A DNA stretch of 64,000 bases from Hypomyces perniciosus (taxonomy: Eukaryota; Ascomycota; Sordariomycetes; Hypocreales; Hypocreaceae): assembly GCA_008477525.1 (NCBI GenBank), contig SPDT01000005.1:1798001-1862000 (forward strand). Reading direction: 5' to 3'. Made by a program: the position numbers and the translations under genes. Below the pieces are notes generated by a model. It did not search any database. It saw only the letters and a program-made list of their open reading frames with translations, and was not told where the DNA came from. Shown piece by piece: positions 12,620 through 25,345 of this stretch; positions within the stretch are counted from its first letter, which is position 1, and each line of letters opens with the position of its first letter.

Positions 12620-14173
12620 CTACTGGGTGAGATCCATGTCATACTCGTCCTCTTCCTTGAAGTTGAGGGGAGCATTTCCATTGGTGTCATCATCTGGATC
12701 ATGCCAGAACTGGGCAGTGTCGCCGATATCGCCTGCCATACCACCGCTGCCACTACCCTCAGGGGTAATACCAACAGAATCCAAGTTGGCACCCATGCTG
12801 TTGGCAGGCTCACCACGGTAGTCGGTGTGGTGGGGGACACGAAGTCCCGTCCCAGCAGTCCGAGAGTAAGCAAAGGAGCCTGATTCATTCTTGGCTATGG
12901 CATCCATCAGCTCGGACTGCATACGACGCTCGTCGTCTGTAAGTTCAAAGGGCATGTGGCCTCCCAACTCTGCAATAGTGTTCAGGAGCTCTTCCTGTTG
13001 TTGCAGCTTGAGGTGTAGCATCCACATGAGATCCCTTGTCCAGCTGACGGCTCCGTTGAGGATGTCGCCCTTGTTTGGGCCTTTGTCTTTATCCTCGATT
13101 GGCAGTCCAGTAGTGATGTTACCGGCGCCTGATCCAGCCGCTCTTCGCGCACCGGGTCCAGCCAGACCTGAGGTAGCATTGGATACGCCTGTGAGAGTAG
13201 GCGACAGCGGCGTCCCGTTTGATATCAGTTTCCGGATCTTCTCATCCTCCAGCCGATGCGTCGGCACAAGCCGGCTGAGGTCTTGGATTCTCTCGTTGAT
13301 GTTGTCACGGCGGCGCCGCTCAACGAGGTTGTGAGACTCTCGACGCCTCTTCCTCTTCATCTCCTGGGTGGAAACGGTGCCAGGGCCCACTCCGACTCCA
13401 AGCTTGGCAGGCATAGAGGTGCCCCCTTTCATCATTACCTCGTTGATTTGCACCATGCCTTGTTGCATGGGTGAAGAGAAGGCAGAGTTGAAGGAAGCAG
13501 GGATGCTGCCATTAGGGGTGTTGAGCCAGTGGCCGGATGGTGACTTGTCAGTCCGCATGGACTGTGGCCCAAAGCCGGGAGAGTCTTGAGAGCCGATAGG
13601 GATGCTGTGCATGCTGTTGGTCTTGGGCGTCATTGGGGTCCGGGTATTTGAGGCTTTCCTCTGCATCTGCTGTGACATCCGTGCTGCTCTTGCCTTGGCA
13701 TTCAGGAAGTTGGGGTCGTTTCCATCTGTGCCCATGTCTGCGGCAGCCAGGGGTGACCCCGAATACGACAAGGGTGACTGCAAGGAGGTGCCAAGTGAAT
13801 GGTTGGCCTGTATCCGATAATGTGTGTTGAAGCTAGCAGTATAGGGGCTCTGGATAGGGTTGCCGTCAGGTGTATTGGAGTAGCCGTGATGGGACTGGAA
13901 GGCATTTTGAAAGCCCATGCTCATGCCAGAGAAATCCTGGCCTTGTCCGTGAAGACCAGGTTGTCCGTCTGTGGGACTCGCCAGACCGTCAAGCAGTTCG
14001 TCATCTCCAAAGACGGCAGTGCCGCTCGAAAAGCCGTTGACGGAGTTGGAGTTGGAGTTGAAGTTGTTGTTGGTGAAGGAAGGCGAGTAGCCTCCTGTCA
14101 TGGCGAGGTCGTTGGGGTCGATGTGGCCGCCATTCGGGGCGGTCCCGAACTGCGTGAAGCCGTGCTGGGCCAT
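12620..14173 (-). CDS. bHLH transcription factor (Rtg3-like)
   Basis: A single open frame of 517 residues starting MAQHGFTQFGTAP. Residues about 273-290 form the basic region (KRKRRRESHNLVERRRRDNI) with the His-Glu-Arg arrangement that contacts E-box DNA (CANNTG). Helix 1 runs to about 300. A long Gly/Ser/Pro-rich loop of about 55 residues separates it from helix 2 (about 367-400, KGDILNGAVSWTRDLMWML), which continues into a Gln-rich coil. A loop this long is characteristic of fungal Rtg3/retrograde-type bHLH proteins, so Rtg3-like is my best guess; the assignment rests on domain shape only. The N-terminal 270 residues are Asn/Ser/Pro-rich and probably disordered. The C-terminus ends acidic (EEDEYDMDLTQ). 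No intron is needed. Confidence 0.85.
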   Translation of the reverse strand: MAQHGFTQFGTAPNGGHIDPNDLAMTGGYSPSFTNNNFNSNSNSVNGFSSGTAVFGDDELLDGLASPTDGQPGLHGQGQDFSGMSMGFQNAFQSHHGYSNTPDGNPIQSPYTASFNTHYRIQANHSLGTSLQSPLSYSGSPLAAADMGTDGNDPNFLNAKARAARMSQQMQRKASNTRTPMTPKTNSMHSIPIGSQDSPGFGPQSMRTDKSPSGHWLNTPNGSIPASFNSAFSSPMQQGMVQINEVMMKGGTSMPAKLGVGVGPGTVSTQEMKRKRRRESHNLVERRRRDNINERIQDLSRLVPTHRLEDEKIRKLISNGTPLSPTLTGVSNATSGLAGPGARRAAGSGAGNITTGLPIEDKDKGPNKGDILNGAVSWTRDLMWMLHLKLQQQEELLNTIAELGGHMPFELTDDERRMQSELMDAIAKNESGSFAYSRTAGTGLRVPHHTDYRGEPANSMGANLDSVGITPEGSGSGGMAGDIGDTAQFWHDPDDDTNGNAPLNFKEEDEYDMDLTQ

Positions 14174-15559
14174 GGCGGAGTATCTCGGCTTTCGCAGCGC
14201 AAGACACAGACAGTGGCCAATGGTCGATGTGTTGAGTTGCTATGAGGCCTTGGCGGCCTTGGGAGCGTTGAACGCTGGGGTTCGCAGATGTAATAGACGA
14301 AAAGGTATGGCGTGGGGAGAGACTGCAGAGTGCGGAGAGTCAGTCTACTGTGTTCAAAACGGTCGCTCGAGGATGCGCGACTAAATGAATCATAACCGGA
14401 GCGCCGGCGGCAACCACGGAGACACTTGGTCCTACGTGGCGCAGTTGTAGGGAGGAAGGGAAACCGGAGGATGAATTGCGCAGGAGGGGTTGACAAGACT
14501 AACCTCGCAAAAGGCACTGCTGGCGCTATCAGGGCACAGGGCTGCTACCTCCAGGCCATGCAAAGTTGCGATCTCGCTGCTGAAAAAGGGAGTCGGTGCA
14601 ACAGCAGACAAGGGCGTTGCAGATGCGAACTCCGGAGGGGCTTTGGAGTGAGTTGCTTTGCTTGTGCTTGTGTGAGCCCAAGGGCCTCGGGAACGTGGAT
14701 TTTGTCTGGATGGTGCAAATGTGGAGGGCGGCGGAAATGGCGGGCTGTCGTGGAACTAGGGTCCAAGGCGGTGACGGGCGCCTGGGAGGCCGGAATGCGC
14801 AGTGAGGTAAGAGGAGCAACTGATTGATTACCTGATGCGTGCGATGTGGGTAGCGGGCAGTACTATTTTAATGATGGGGAGCGAACTGCCCATGTACGAG
14901 TAAGGGGGCGAGGAGTTCCCGGCCGTTCTTCTGCGTGCTGTTTGTTTGATATTGATTAGCTGTGGCGGTCCGAGAAGTAAAGAATAGGAGGATGAATAAA
15001 AGAGGGAGAAGAAGAAGACGAAGAAGTGAGTCTGGGAGTCAACAACTTGTTGTGTGTAAGTGAGGGGGAGGTAAGAAAGGGTAGAAAAAAAGGCCCAGCG
15101 ATCTGCGGTGGCTTCTGGTGGGCTGGTACACATCGAGGGGTGTTGCAACGAACGATACAACCTCCGCAAAAAGGGAGGCTCGGCACTATGCACACTTACC
15201 GAAAGGCGATATGCGCGCTGGGTCGCACAAGGACAACTGCCAAGGCCAAGGGAGCAAAGGGAGAGAAACGAAACGAAACCGATGCCGGCCCTCGCGAGGT
15301 TCCAAGAACGATGGAAAACAAAATACTAAAGAGCAAAGCGGCGGCCAGAGCCCTGCTTAAGTACGAAGTAGCAGCACGCACCCCGTATTATGGAACCAGA
15401 ACAAATGGGCGCTGAGGCCGGTGAGGCTGGCGCGCGCACACTAGGATGATGGCTGTAGATTGACGAAGCTGACAACAGTTGTCTGTTGTGTTGGGTTTAT
15501 TCCTTCTATATAGGCTGGCAGGCTGACGACCAGTATGCCGCAAGGTGGTACGGGAGATG

Positions 15560-15643
15560 TGATGGTGTGGATGTGGATGTGGATGTGGATGTGGATATGG
15601 ATGTGATGTGATGCGATGCGATGCGATGCGATGCGATGCGATG
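15560..15643. repeat. Compound GGATGT / GATGC microsatellite
   Basis: Hexamer GGATGT units run from about 15567 and change near 15605 into pentamer GATGC units that end near 15642. It is intergenic. Confidence 0.9.
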
Positions 15644-16292
15644 TGCGAATTCAAATAGAGCGTGCCCACAAGATCAACAGATAATAGTTCGCCGTCGTAT
15701 TTGGCTTTGCTTGGTTTCCTCGCTGCAGTACGAAGTAACGACGCCAAGATGCACGCTCTTCGCAGTTGTGTCTTGAGCAGATTCGAGCAAGCGAGCTGAG
15801 GCCTGTGGTCGTATTGGCTGTTTAGGAGGAGTTGGTTGCAGCAGTGGTGGGCGGCTGATGGTGGTGGTGGGAGCTAGTTGATAGGCTGCTCAGCTATGTG
15901 TCAGAATTAGTACTTATGTTTCCGCCTAAAATAAAGCTGCGTCTGAGTCTTTCGTACAGAGAACCAGTTCAGAGTTCGTTTCTGCTCCGTGGCCTGCAGC
16001 CCTATTTCTTATCTGTATCTGTGGCCAGCGAATGAGCAAGAGGGTCGGGCTCGGCTTATGCCTAATGAAGCAGGCAGGCTGGCGATGGCTCAAGGCGAAC
16101 TGTTGCCAATATACGGAGGTCTCCGGTACGCAAAGTGGTGATAGGAGGCAGCGAAGCTTTAAGTAGGCGGTGTGTTGATGAGCGTCTTGGCCAAGATGGC
16201 AGTTGGTTTTTGTGGAGTCGACTTCTTGGTCAGTACGAGTAGTACTTCGTATAGTACTTGATTTGGCTTCCTATCTCTTCGGCGTGGTTTGT

Positions 16293-16343
16293 GTTGCGTT
16301 GCGTTGCGTTGCGTTGCGTTATCTTTGGGTTGGGTTGGGTTGA
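16293..16343. repeat. GTTGC pentamer and GGGTT repeat
   Basis: About five and a half GTTGC units followed after a few bases by three GGGTT units. GGGTT is not the usual fungal telomere repeat (TTAGGG), so this is a simple repeat rather than a telomere relic. Confidence 0.85.
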
Positions 16344-17746
16344 AACTTGGGGGTACGGATGGATGCACGATGATGCAAGAAACAGGATCATTTCGAATCT
16401 CTCTTCGTAAGCCCAGCAGCAAGGTACCCGGGCATCGCGTTTTATACTCGCTGCAGGCAACCAAAAATTACTGAGCCACCAGTACGAGGTTTGCCAACCA
16501 TTTGCGTCTTCTGACTTGCCCAGCGCTGCGAGGTGGTGGTAACTGCATCCACCACCACACCCACAGCGGTGGTGTAGATGCCGAACGTGACTCGGGATTC
16601 AAGACATCAAGCACAACCTCCGGGTGGACTACGAGGTTCGCATCGCGCCGCTTCATGGTCGTCGCCATGTCCCGTTCGGTCATGCGATGCTAGGCTATAC
16701 TGGGACTTCCTGGAGGTCCTGACCACGCGGCCATGTAAGGCACCGCTTACCAGGATCAGCCACTATTCCGATGACGATAGAAGCCCCATATCAGTCTTCT
16801 TTTTTTAGGGTTGAATCCTATTTTGCTGCGGCGATGCTATGTGGGCCAAGGCAAAAGGAGGTGTGTGGTTATGCTACCTACTACAGTGAAGCTTTGGCAT
16901 ATTATCTCATATCTCAAGATAGTACGGAGTACGGAGTACGGAGCACCGAGGGCCTGTTGCTTATGAAGAATGGAGTAATACGGCACAATGGGGTTGTGGT
17001 TTTATGCCTCCCCCCACGCGGTCCATCTCCGGCACATCAAGGACGTATGATATCGTTGCATCTGCCGCGTTGGCTCCAGGATAATAAATCGTACATACAT
17101 ATCTGCTCCGTACATCCATACTTGCCTACATACGGACAAGACATGCATGCATGCATGACGTTGCTGGGCTTCTTATCCATCTTATCCGCACAAAGGTGAA
17201 CGGCTATGGGTGTGGAGCCGCTCACCTTGGTCTTGGTCTAACACCACCCCAGGTAACGCTTTGGGCCCAAAACTGCCAATCATGTGCCCTCCAACATGCA
17301 TCACCTTCATCCCACACCCTCACAGCTTCCGTCCCAACGAAACCTCTAGTCCACCATCAAGACGACTCGTCCCAGCGCCAGAATTTCCCATCTGGCCCTC
17401 CTCCTTTTATCGCCCGTTTCCCTGCGGTACGCACGGTCGCGATCCCGCCCGACGCGGCCGTTGCCTCGTGCCCGTCTAGTCCACCATAGCGTAGCTCGCG
17501 GCAGCTCACGGCAATCTGGTAAGCTTCGAATCTTGCCCTTCCCTTTCCCTTTCAAGCCACCCTCTGTACGCCTCTATATCGGGACAGGCCTTCTGACTGA
17601 CCATGTCCACAGTGGAGAAGCTTCGTCGACTCTGAGGGCGGTCTCTCGCTGCTTTCTGACCCCTCCATCACGAACTCTCTGTCAATCAACGTCGCTCGCG
17701 CGCTGCCAACGAACCGGACGCCCTTGACCTCCCCTATCCTCTCGCC

Positions 17747-18833
17747 ATGGCTTCAACTAACTTCCGCGACTCTATAAACTCCTTGGGCTGGAGCCGTCGC
17801 GATGATGCGCCTGTTAGCACGTCCCAGCGGTCCGGCCTCCTGTCCTCCATCCAGAACCTGAACCCGTTCCAAGATCGCGGATATGTGGCCCTCCCAACGA
17901 CCGAAGGTCCCGGCGCACCTTTGCCAGCACCTAGTCGGCGCGAGGAGGAGGAAGGCTGGTTTGTGCGTGAGTCAACCCCGATGGCATCCATCACTTGCAT
18001 CGCGGTACCCCTGCAGCGGGACATGTGCATTGCATGGCTCCCCTACCTGTGCCTTGGATGCCGCATGTGATCTGGATGCTACGCCTCGTGGGAGGAAGCA
18101 ACTAACTTGAGTGGTAGTGAGTCGATGGGACCGTCTGTTGGTGTTTGGAGCTTGCAACATCGCTGCCCTAGCTTGTTTCGTCATCTGCTTCACCTTGTTC
18201 CCTGTCCTATCGTTGAGACCACGCAAATTCGTTATCCTGTAAGTCATCTATGACGTCTTTGGATTCTTTTCTTGTCTTCGATTTTCTCCTATTCCCCGCC
18301 GTATCTGCCTTCACCCACACCCCCAACTCTTCTACCCCTCCATATCCATCACTCACTCTCTACCGGCCGGTGGACGCGGGCCGACTATACAACTCCGTCC
18401 GAACCGGCATCTTGCTTATCCATGCCTGCTGCAGCTCATATAACTTCAACTCCAAGAGGATGCACACAGCTAACCATATGTAGATGGACTGTCGGGTCGT
18501 CCCTATTTTTGGCGTCCTTCGCCGCTGTTATGGGCCCTATGAACTACGTCTATCATCTCCTTTCTACGCCTAGACTGCCCTTCACAGCTGCCTACTTTGG
18601 CTCCATCATGTTGACGCTCGTGTTTGCCCTGAAGGTCAGTAGTAGACAAGAAGCACACAAAATATCTTGCTAACGTCCCGCAGGTTCACAGCACTATCCT
18701 AACACTCTTTGCCGCCATTGCTCAACTTGCTTGTTTGGTCTGGTATCTCATCAGCTACTTCCCCATGGGCTCTACTGGTCTTCGCTTGGCTACTTCCTTC
18801 GGTGCTAGACAAGCCACTGCCTGGTTTTCATGA
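17747..18833 (+). CDS. SFT2: SFT2-type Golgi vesicle transport protein
   Basis: Four exons, 17747-17966, 18118-18238, 18484-18634 and 18684-18833, join in frame to 213 residues. The hydrophilic N-terminal 75 residues (MASTNFRDSINSLGWSRRDD) are followed by four hydrophobic segments: LLVFGACNIAALACFVICF, SLFLASFAAVMGPMNYV, YFGSIMLTLVFALKVHSTIL and LACLVWYLISYFP. Marker motifs of the Got1/Sft2 family are visible: GPMNYV, RLPFTAAYFGSI and YFPMGSTGLR. Sft2 is a Golgi tetraspan protein that helps fusion of endosome-derived vesicles with the late Golgi together with the SNARE Sed5. Intron lengths are 151, 245 and 49 nt; the second is long for this window. The gene would be missed by single-frame scanning because every exon is short. 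Confidence 0.92.
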
Positions 18834-21642
18834 TGAGCAATGTTCTAAATCTCCACCGACATTATCCCCATCTATTCGTAGTATTAAAAGCGAGCATCAA
18901 CCTATGGAGCCTCCCTCGGTAGATTTGGTATTTGGAATATGCATATGTTAGCTGAAGGTCTCCAGGGTTTAGATGACCCTAACAGTTTTTACAGTATGTG
19001 CTTATGTCGGAAATCGGATGTACGTTGGTTTTAGAGGACGGTATCCATAGTATCAATATGTTAGGCGTTGCACGGCCGTTTGGTTTACTTTGCTGCTGAG
19101 CTTCCGTGCCTATATATGTGTATGGCGACCTCTTGGCAATGCCCCAAGACTGGTAGAAGAGAGCGCCAGTGCGTCTCAATCGTCGACTAGCGATAGCCCC
19201 GAAATGTTTACATGCCGCCATATGAGCGCGTGACATCCATACTAATAATACTAGCTGTGATATCGGATCTATAAAGAGCGGGTTTTGACTCAGCAACCTA
19301 GTATTACCAATCTGGACGAGATTCCGGTCTCGGTTGCTGACATTCCGGTATTAGAACTGGCCAAAGCTGCAACCGGTGGTTTCTCGAAGAGCTGTCAGAC
19401 ATGCAAGGATTTGGATTTTTGACCTGGTACCTATGCGAACAGAATTCTGATGTGTGGCGTAGAGCTCGTACGACATCGCGGGTCTAAGTTAAGAACAGGG
19501 GGGAAACCAATATAGAAAATGCATTTGCAAGGCTTACGCCTTTTAACTTAACTAGGCGCAGAATACGAACAGTGCCGGCATCTAGATAAACGGAGTTGCT
19601 ATTACTTGGCAAATGCTTACCTCCAACTGATGAATGTCCTCAGTACGAAGTAGTACATGTATCAGCGCATCACCATCATGAATACTTGGTGGCTTCGCCG
19701 GTGTATATCATTCCTTCAGAACTCCTGCTTTAGATCCTCTCCTGCTTGTTGGTCAATCGTCTTGCCTGGATGTCAAATGGGGAAGGCTCCGAATCAGGCT
19801 GACGTTTATTAATATCTACGGAGTCCGGAGTACTCCGTTGATGTGAAATTAATGAAATCTGGATTGGTTCTTGTTTCAGTGACGATCACTAGGCATACAT
19901 TTCATTAGAAATTATGCGAGTCGGATTGATCAACTCCATTCGCAGATGGCTGGCTGTCGGTGTAGTTTGTTGTCAGCATCACAATAACACTACGGAGTAG
20001 TGCTCTTAGTGATTGATGCTGGTCTTATCGTTGATTTGCTTGTCGATAAGGGTCGGTAAAGCGGCAGCGAGTCACGAATGCTGGGTGATTCTTGATGGTG
20101 AAAATGGAATCACAAGCCATTGCCTAGCCGCATCGTAGACGCCTTGCAAACCGCCGCCCAATCCGCCCGGAATAGGTATTTATAGCCAGAGATGCCACAC
20201 AGCCGGTTACAAAAAGGCAGGATACGAGTACGTCGATGCCTACGGAGTACACGTACAGGTACGGAGTACTCGGTAAATGTTGCCTGGCATTTCCTTTTGC
20301 GACGTCTTCCGGCAGACAGCCTTACACATTGTCTTGTCTTGCATTTTAGTGCTCGACGCGAAGCGGATATCGTACAAAGTACTGCGTACTGCGGACTGTG
20401 TAATACTACCTCGAAGTCACCCTTAAGGTTTTCATTAACGCAGCCTCGTGTCTAGCTGAGCAGCAAGCATAAAAACAAAAACCACATGAAGAAGGTCTCC
20501 TGGTAGCATTATTATTATTATTATTATTATTACCAACCACAGCCGCCGACTTGATCCGAGTCTCGGCTTAATATTCGCGCATCCCAAGACACTCACTCCA
20601 CCTGCAGTTGACGGTTCTTCCAAGTGGGCCGCAGAAAGCCCCAGAGTTTGCCCTCCCTCAGGCAGACTAGTAATAGAAACGTTCGAGTTTTCCACCGACA
20701 AGGGCTTTTTCCCGCGCCGACTGCCCACCCACAGAGGCAATTCAAAGGTACTACGGAGTACCTCGTACATGGCAGCGTCTTCACAGGCCACCAGACCACT
20801 GTAATCCAGCACCTAGAATCCATCCATCGCTGAGGACCGCATCCCTAAAAGCCGCTATCCGCTCCGCTTTCAGGATCCAAGTCCGCGCCAGGTAGGCACC
20901 CTACTGTCTGCGAGAGGGGAACCAAAAAAAAAATTTATTATTCACACAACGCAAAAAAAAAAGCCAACCTACCTCTTTTGTTTGCCCTGCGTGCCCTCTT
21001 CGTTCTCACCACAACCTTGCCCAGCCAATTCCAAGGAATTGCCAGCGCCAGCAGTTTTTGTTCCATCGTACCCCTACGGGCTGCGCTTCGACCTGCTGAG
21101 GAGCGCAGCTGGTTCCCTGCATCGCCCGCGTGTCACTCCGCAGACGCAGAGCCTCTTCCCCGGTTTTCCCTCGACTTCTCGTCGGACGTCCTGTTTTCAG
21201 TCTCCCTTGGCTGCCCTGTGCCCCGTCGCCTTGTTTCTTTGTCCTCTAGGATACCCGCGACACCTCGACGTCCGAGTGTGCGATTGCCATCCCCTGGAGA
21301 CGTTCTGTTTTTAACCCTTCCGCCACTACCGACGTGATCTCGAAGCCTTCCCCAGGACTCGAGAGACGACCGTCCCCAGGCAGCTGATTTTTAGAGGCCG
21401 CCTTCCCAAAATCAACGCCCGAGAGACCGCCGATCACTGTGCGCTTCAGGCTTCACACCGAAGAGCAAGTCTACGATCACCTTCAAGGAGCCTCCTTGTC
21501 TCCGGAGACACGGCTTACCTCGGCTGGGAGCGAGTTCAGGCTGGACGCCAAGAAATTCCGCCCCGCCGTTGACAGTTCTTGGGCTTTTATGGTCGCTGTT
21601 GACCAGATCCCGACATCTCCGTTTCATTCCGTTTCATCAAAG
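18834..21642. other. 2.8 kb intergenic region and leader of the La-domain gene
   Basis: From about 19600 to 20770 it is rich in the TACGGAGTA/TACGAAGTA motif (near 19643, 19816, 19989, 20226-20275, 20370, 20750). An ATT repeat lies at 20508-20532. From about 20980 to 21600 the sequence is C/T-rich, consistent with promoter and leader of the downstream gene. I see no protein gene. Confidence 0.55.
20508..20532. repeat. (ATT)n microsatellite
   Basis: About eight ATT units in intergenic DNA. Confidence 0.9.
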
Positions 21643-24092
21643 ATGGCGACCGCTTCGGCGTTTTCCTATGCGCAAGCTGCCAAGGGGCAGGGTACGTTGA
21701 CATCAAGTACCTCCCTCAACCCAACCTCTCAGGCCCAGGACTCGCAACCGGCAGCAGCTGTTACCAAGGCCACCGCGCCCGTCGAGACTTCGACCGAGTC
21801 GACCGATGGCGCTCGAAATCCCGATACCCGCTCCATCAGTGGGGAGAAGCAGGATCTTGTCAGCAATATCGGCTCCGATGCCGATGCTCAGTCAGAGAGC
21901 GTCCAGGAGACGCACCGCGACTCCGCGCGAGATGAAGACGCCGGCAGATTAGATCGCCCATGGCGACGAAACGACAAGGGCACGAGATCCTCGAGCACAA
22001 CCACCCGATCGGTCGACGAGCACGATTCCCGGAGATCGCGAAAAGGCAAGAAGGCCAAGGCTTCGGAGAAGCAGTCCAATGAGCAGGTGGCAGTGGATAA
22101 GGACCAAGAACCCGAGAAGGAGGCACCCAAAGTGGAATTATTTGAGGCGCCAATTCCATCTGTGAATATCTGGCAACAGCGAAAGGAAGCTCAGCTGGCC
22201 AAGGTCAAGCCCACCCCAGCGAACCCTGCAGAGCAGACCAGCAACGGCTTGTCAAAAGCTGAAACTTCTACCAAGGCCACTGAGGAGGTCGTGGTTGTCG
22301 CCAGTCAGCGTGACAACACACCTAACGGTGTCAAGCCCCACCGGAGGCCGGCTGATGCTTCTCGCCCAGAGAGAAGTGCCCCCCGCGGCTCAAGGCTGGC
22401 CGATAAAGAACCCAAAGAGAACAAGGCTGAGGCACCACCATCTGTGGCGGATGCCGCTTCATGGCCCACTCCTGAGACTGCCATCAAAGAGGAGAAGAAG
22501 AAGCCTGCTGAGAAGGTTGACCGTCCTGAGAAGGACGCATCGGAAGATGGACAATCAAAGCCTCGGCAAAAGGAGAAGTGGGTCACGTATGACTACGTGC
22601 CTACTGTAAACTTCGAGACTCAACTTCCTCAAATGCGCGGCTCTAAGCCTCGCGGCGGCGCCCGAAGTGCCAATGCCCCTAGGGCAACGGGGACATCTCA
22701 AGCCAGTGACAAGGCTGCCCCGGCCGCGCAACAGGCCAAGTTGAACGAGCCCAAGGACCGCCCTCGCGAGGCTGCCAATGGAGCCAACCGGACCGTGCCG
22801 GTGCCGCCTATGAGCAAACGGGCATCAACAGATGTATCCACCACCAACACTCGCGAGCAGAGGAAGCCTGCGGCTCACGCAAACACCGAGAAAGCCAAGG
22901 ACTCGACACCCAACTCTAACGTAAGTTGCTCTAGAAAGTATTCCCATGCAGGGGAATGCCTGCCCCCCATCAAGATGTTGTACTAATTTTCTCCGACAAG
23001 GAACAGGGTCATGCTGCCCGAGATCGTCCAGAGGGTCGTGGCGAGAGAACACGAGGTGGATATCGCGGCCGTGGCGGACACCATGCCATCAATGCTCAAC
23101 ATCAGCATCAACACACCACATCTGGTTTTGCAGCAACGGGGGCAATGGCAGGAAGGGCCCAGGGGCCGTATAGCCCACCCCCTAGACAAGGCGGCCATGG
23201 TCAAATGTTCATGCCACCGCAAAGAGGTGGCAGAGGAGGCCGCAACAATGCTGGCGCGAATTTCCATCGCCTGTCTCTGCCCAATGGATCATCGCGCATG
23301 CCTCCGGTCCAGGCACAATTCGGCCCATACGATTATCCTATCACACCAATGCCAGCCATGCCTTTCCAGCCTCAGCCGTACTGGGATAACATGGTGCTGC
23401 CAGTGCTGAAGAACCAGATCGAGTACTACTTCTCGATCGAAAATCTCTGCAAGGACATGTATCTTCGCGCACGAATGGACTCTCAAGGTTTCGTGCCCTT
23501 GCACTTCATTGCTGCCTTTAAGCGTGTACGAGAACTCTCCGCGGATACCGGCCTGGTCCGTGCTGTCTGTGAGGTGTCTCCTGAGATTGACCTTGTCGTC
23601 GGCGAGGACGATATTGAACGGGTGCGACGGAGCCACGGATGGGAGAGCTTTGTTCTGCCCCTCGAAGAGCGCGATGAATTCTCTCGGAACCACGGCCCTG
23701 TGCGCCTTACGTTCAAAAACCGACCATTTCAGATGGCTCCCCAGTTCAACGGAATGTCTACGCCCTATGGTGTAGCCTCACCTCCAGCGTATCCAACTCA
23801 CATTGAGACTCCGTTCCAGCAGGTTCACGACGAGTCAGTCACGAGCCACGGAGTAAATGGACTTGCCAATGGTAACGTCAACGGACATGCGGTCGGCAGC
23901 CAGTTGTCTGCAAATGTCCCCGACTTCTCTCCATCAGGCTCTGTCCCGCTTAATGATCAATTCAAGTCTATGCAAATTCAGACTGAAAAGGCTGGCGCTG
24001 TGAATGGACATGCTGAGGATCCTGCTACCGCTTCTTTGCCGAATGGAGTGCATGGTGGCGAACAATCCGTGCAAGAGAGTGCTCAGTCCTAG
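21643..24092 (+). CDS. La-motif RNA-binding protein (LARP1/Sro9-like)
   Basis: Exons 21643-22920 and 23001-24092 join at an 80-nt GTAAGT...ACAAG intron to give 789 residues. The N-terminal 550 residues are charged and Ser/Ala/Pro-rich with little predicted fold, ending in RGG/Gly-rich patches (GGYRGRGG, QRGGRGGRN). Residues about 553-640 are the La motif: LKNQIEYYFSIENLCKD, MDSQGFVPLHFIAAFKRVREL and the acidic/Ser-Trp end VRRSHGWESF. No RRM follows, as in Sro9/Slf1 and LARP1-type proteins, which bind mRNA 3' ends or poly(A) and ribosomes to tune translation. The start MATASAFSYAQAAKG was chosen because this peptide opens related fungal proteins. An in-frame ATG 54 bases upstream (21589) could add 18 residues, and the frame stays open further upstream. 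Confidence 0.88.
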
Positions 24093-25345
24093 GCTGATCA
24101 CGCTGAGGCGGCCATGGCTTCTTGCAACGGGAGGCCCCGCCTTATGCGTACCAGGTGGATACCCTGAAGGCATTCCCTCCTCATTTACCTGGGCTCAAGC
24201 CAGGATAGTTTGTTATGACGATCTTTGGCGAGTGTAGATGGGATAAATCTGCATGAATTATTTTCTCGGTCATAGCACAGCCTGGCTGGCCTCGGCTTGG
24301 GCTGTGCAAAGGAACCGAGGAAAGGTGCTGCATCACTTGTGATCTTGTTTTCTTGGTTCAAGATTTCGGCTATGTATGATGTCCATTTTCTTACGCTTGA
24401 ATGTACATGCGCGGATGGTTTGATGGCAGAGAATGAGACGTTCACTGCACTGTGGCAGGAGAAGCGCGACGAGAGGGGAGATATGATACCTCCCATACAT
24501 TTTGGGTTCGGATTCTACGATGCAGCAGGCGCTCAGCAACCATGGTTCGGTTCGGGGTTTTTTAGGCCTAGCAAGCAAGAAGAGCCGCGTGTCTGTGACT
24601 GGGGATGAATGGGCTTGTGCTGGCACGGAACTAACCGCCGGCATTTGAATCACAGCCATTCATTGTTGGTTTGGACCAGGGACTGGCGAGCCCACAAGTA
24701 GGCCTCTCGAAGGAGGGTCATATTTGGCAAGGCTTGAATTGGAAAACAATCTCGGTTCTTTACCCATTCAGTTCTTGGGGGGGGTTTTCACGACATGGCC
24801 GTCCATAATTCCACCTCGGTGAGGTTGATGATGGCTAGGCTGCTCGAGTACCATGCTATTGACGAGAGACGCAAGAAACTTCTTTTTACGATCTTTTTTT
24901 TTTGCTAGACTACGACGGATGGAAAAGAAAAATGAGAAAAACGAAAGAGAGCCAGAGAAAGGGTGATTGAGGGGGAGGACATAGGCCCAGAGAATGAACG
25001 GCATTTGGTGGATGCTAATTTGGCAATGGCAACAAAATTGGCACATTTGATTTTCGGGTTGCATTTTCGGAAGGGGGCTGGTATTTCAGGACTGGGTTTG
25101 GGCTCCTGACATTTGATGCTAGACAGCGTAGTACCATGATGCTACGGAACTGTTTTGATTTGTACGATAGGGTCAAAAGATAATCAAAAAGTCAGTCATT
25201 GAGTCTGGCAAGACTCCAGTCCATTGGTTCATTGTCTATCGTACATTTATTAGCTTACACGAGGTGGTCCGTATGACAACGATTATGCTTGTGTCATTCT
25301 GTCGCTTCTGTTATACTATATATATATATACAGGTCGGGGTCTTC
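24093..25345. other. Convergent 3' flanks, La-domain gene / GPI protein gene
   Basis: About 1.25 kb between facing stop codons. It contains poly-T and AT-rich stretches, including TATATATATATA at about 25317-25331 just beyond the GPI-protein stop. No gene seen. Confidence 0.5.

Larger units (their letters stand above)
14174..17746. other. 3.6 kb divergent intergenic region, bHLH gene / SFT2
   Basis: Holds the upstream regions of both flanking genes. Contents seen: a GGATGT then GATGC repeat (15560-15643), a GTTGC repeat (16293-16320) followed by GGGTT repeats, motif copies near 15361, 15728, 16232 and 16921-16945, and an alternating GCATGC stretch near 17142. The immediate leader of SFT2 (about 17250-17746) is pyrimidine-rich. 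No protein-like open frame convinces me. Confidence 0.55.

Noticed and set aside
16321..16343. Telomere-like GGGTT repeats
   Set aside because: Only three units, interior position and not the TTAGGG unit expected for this group.
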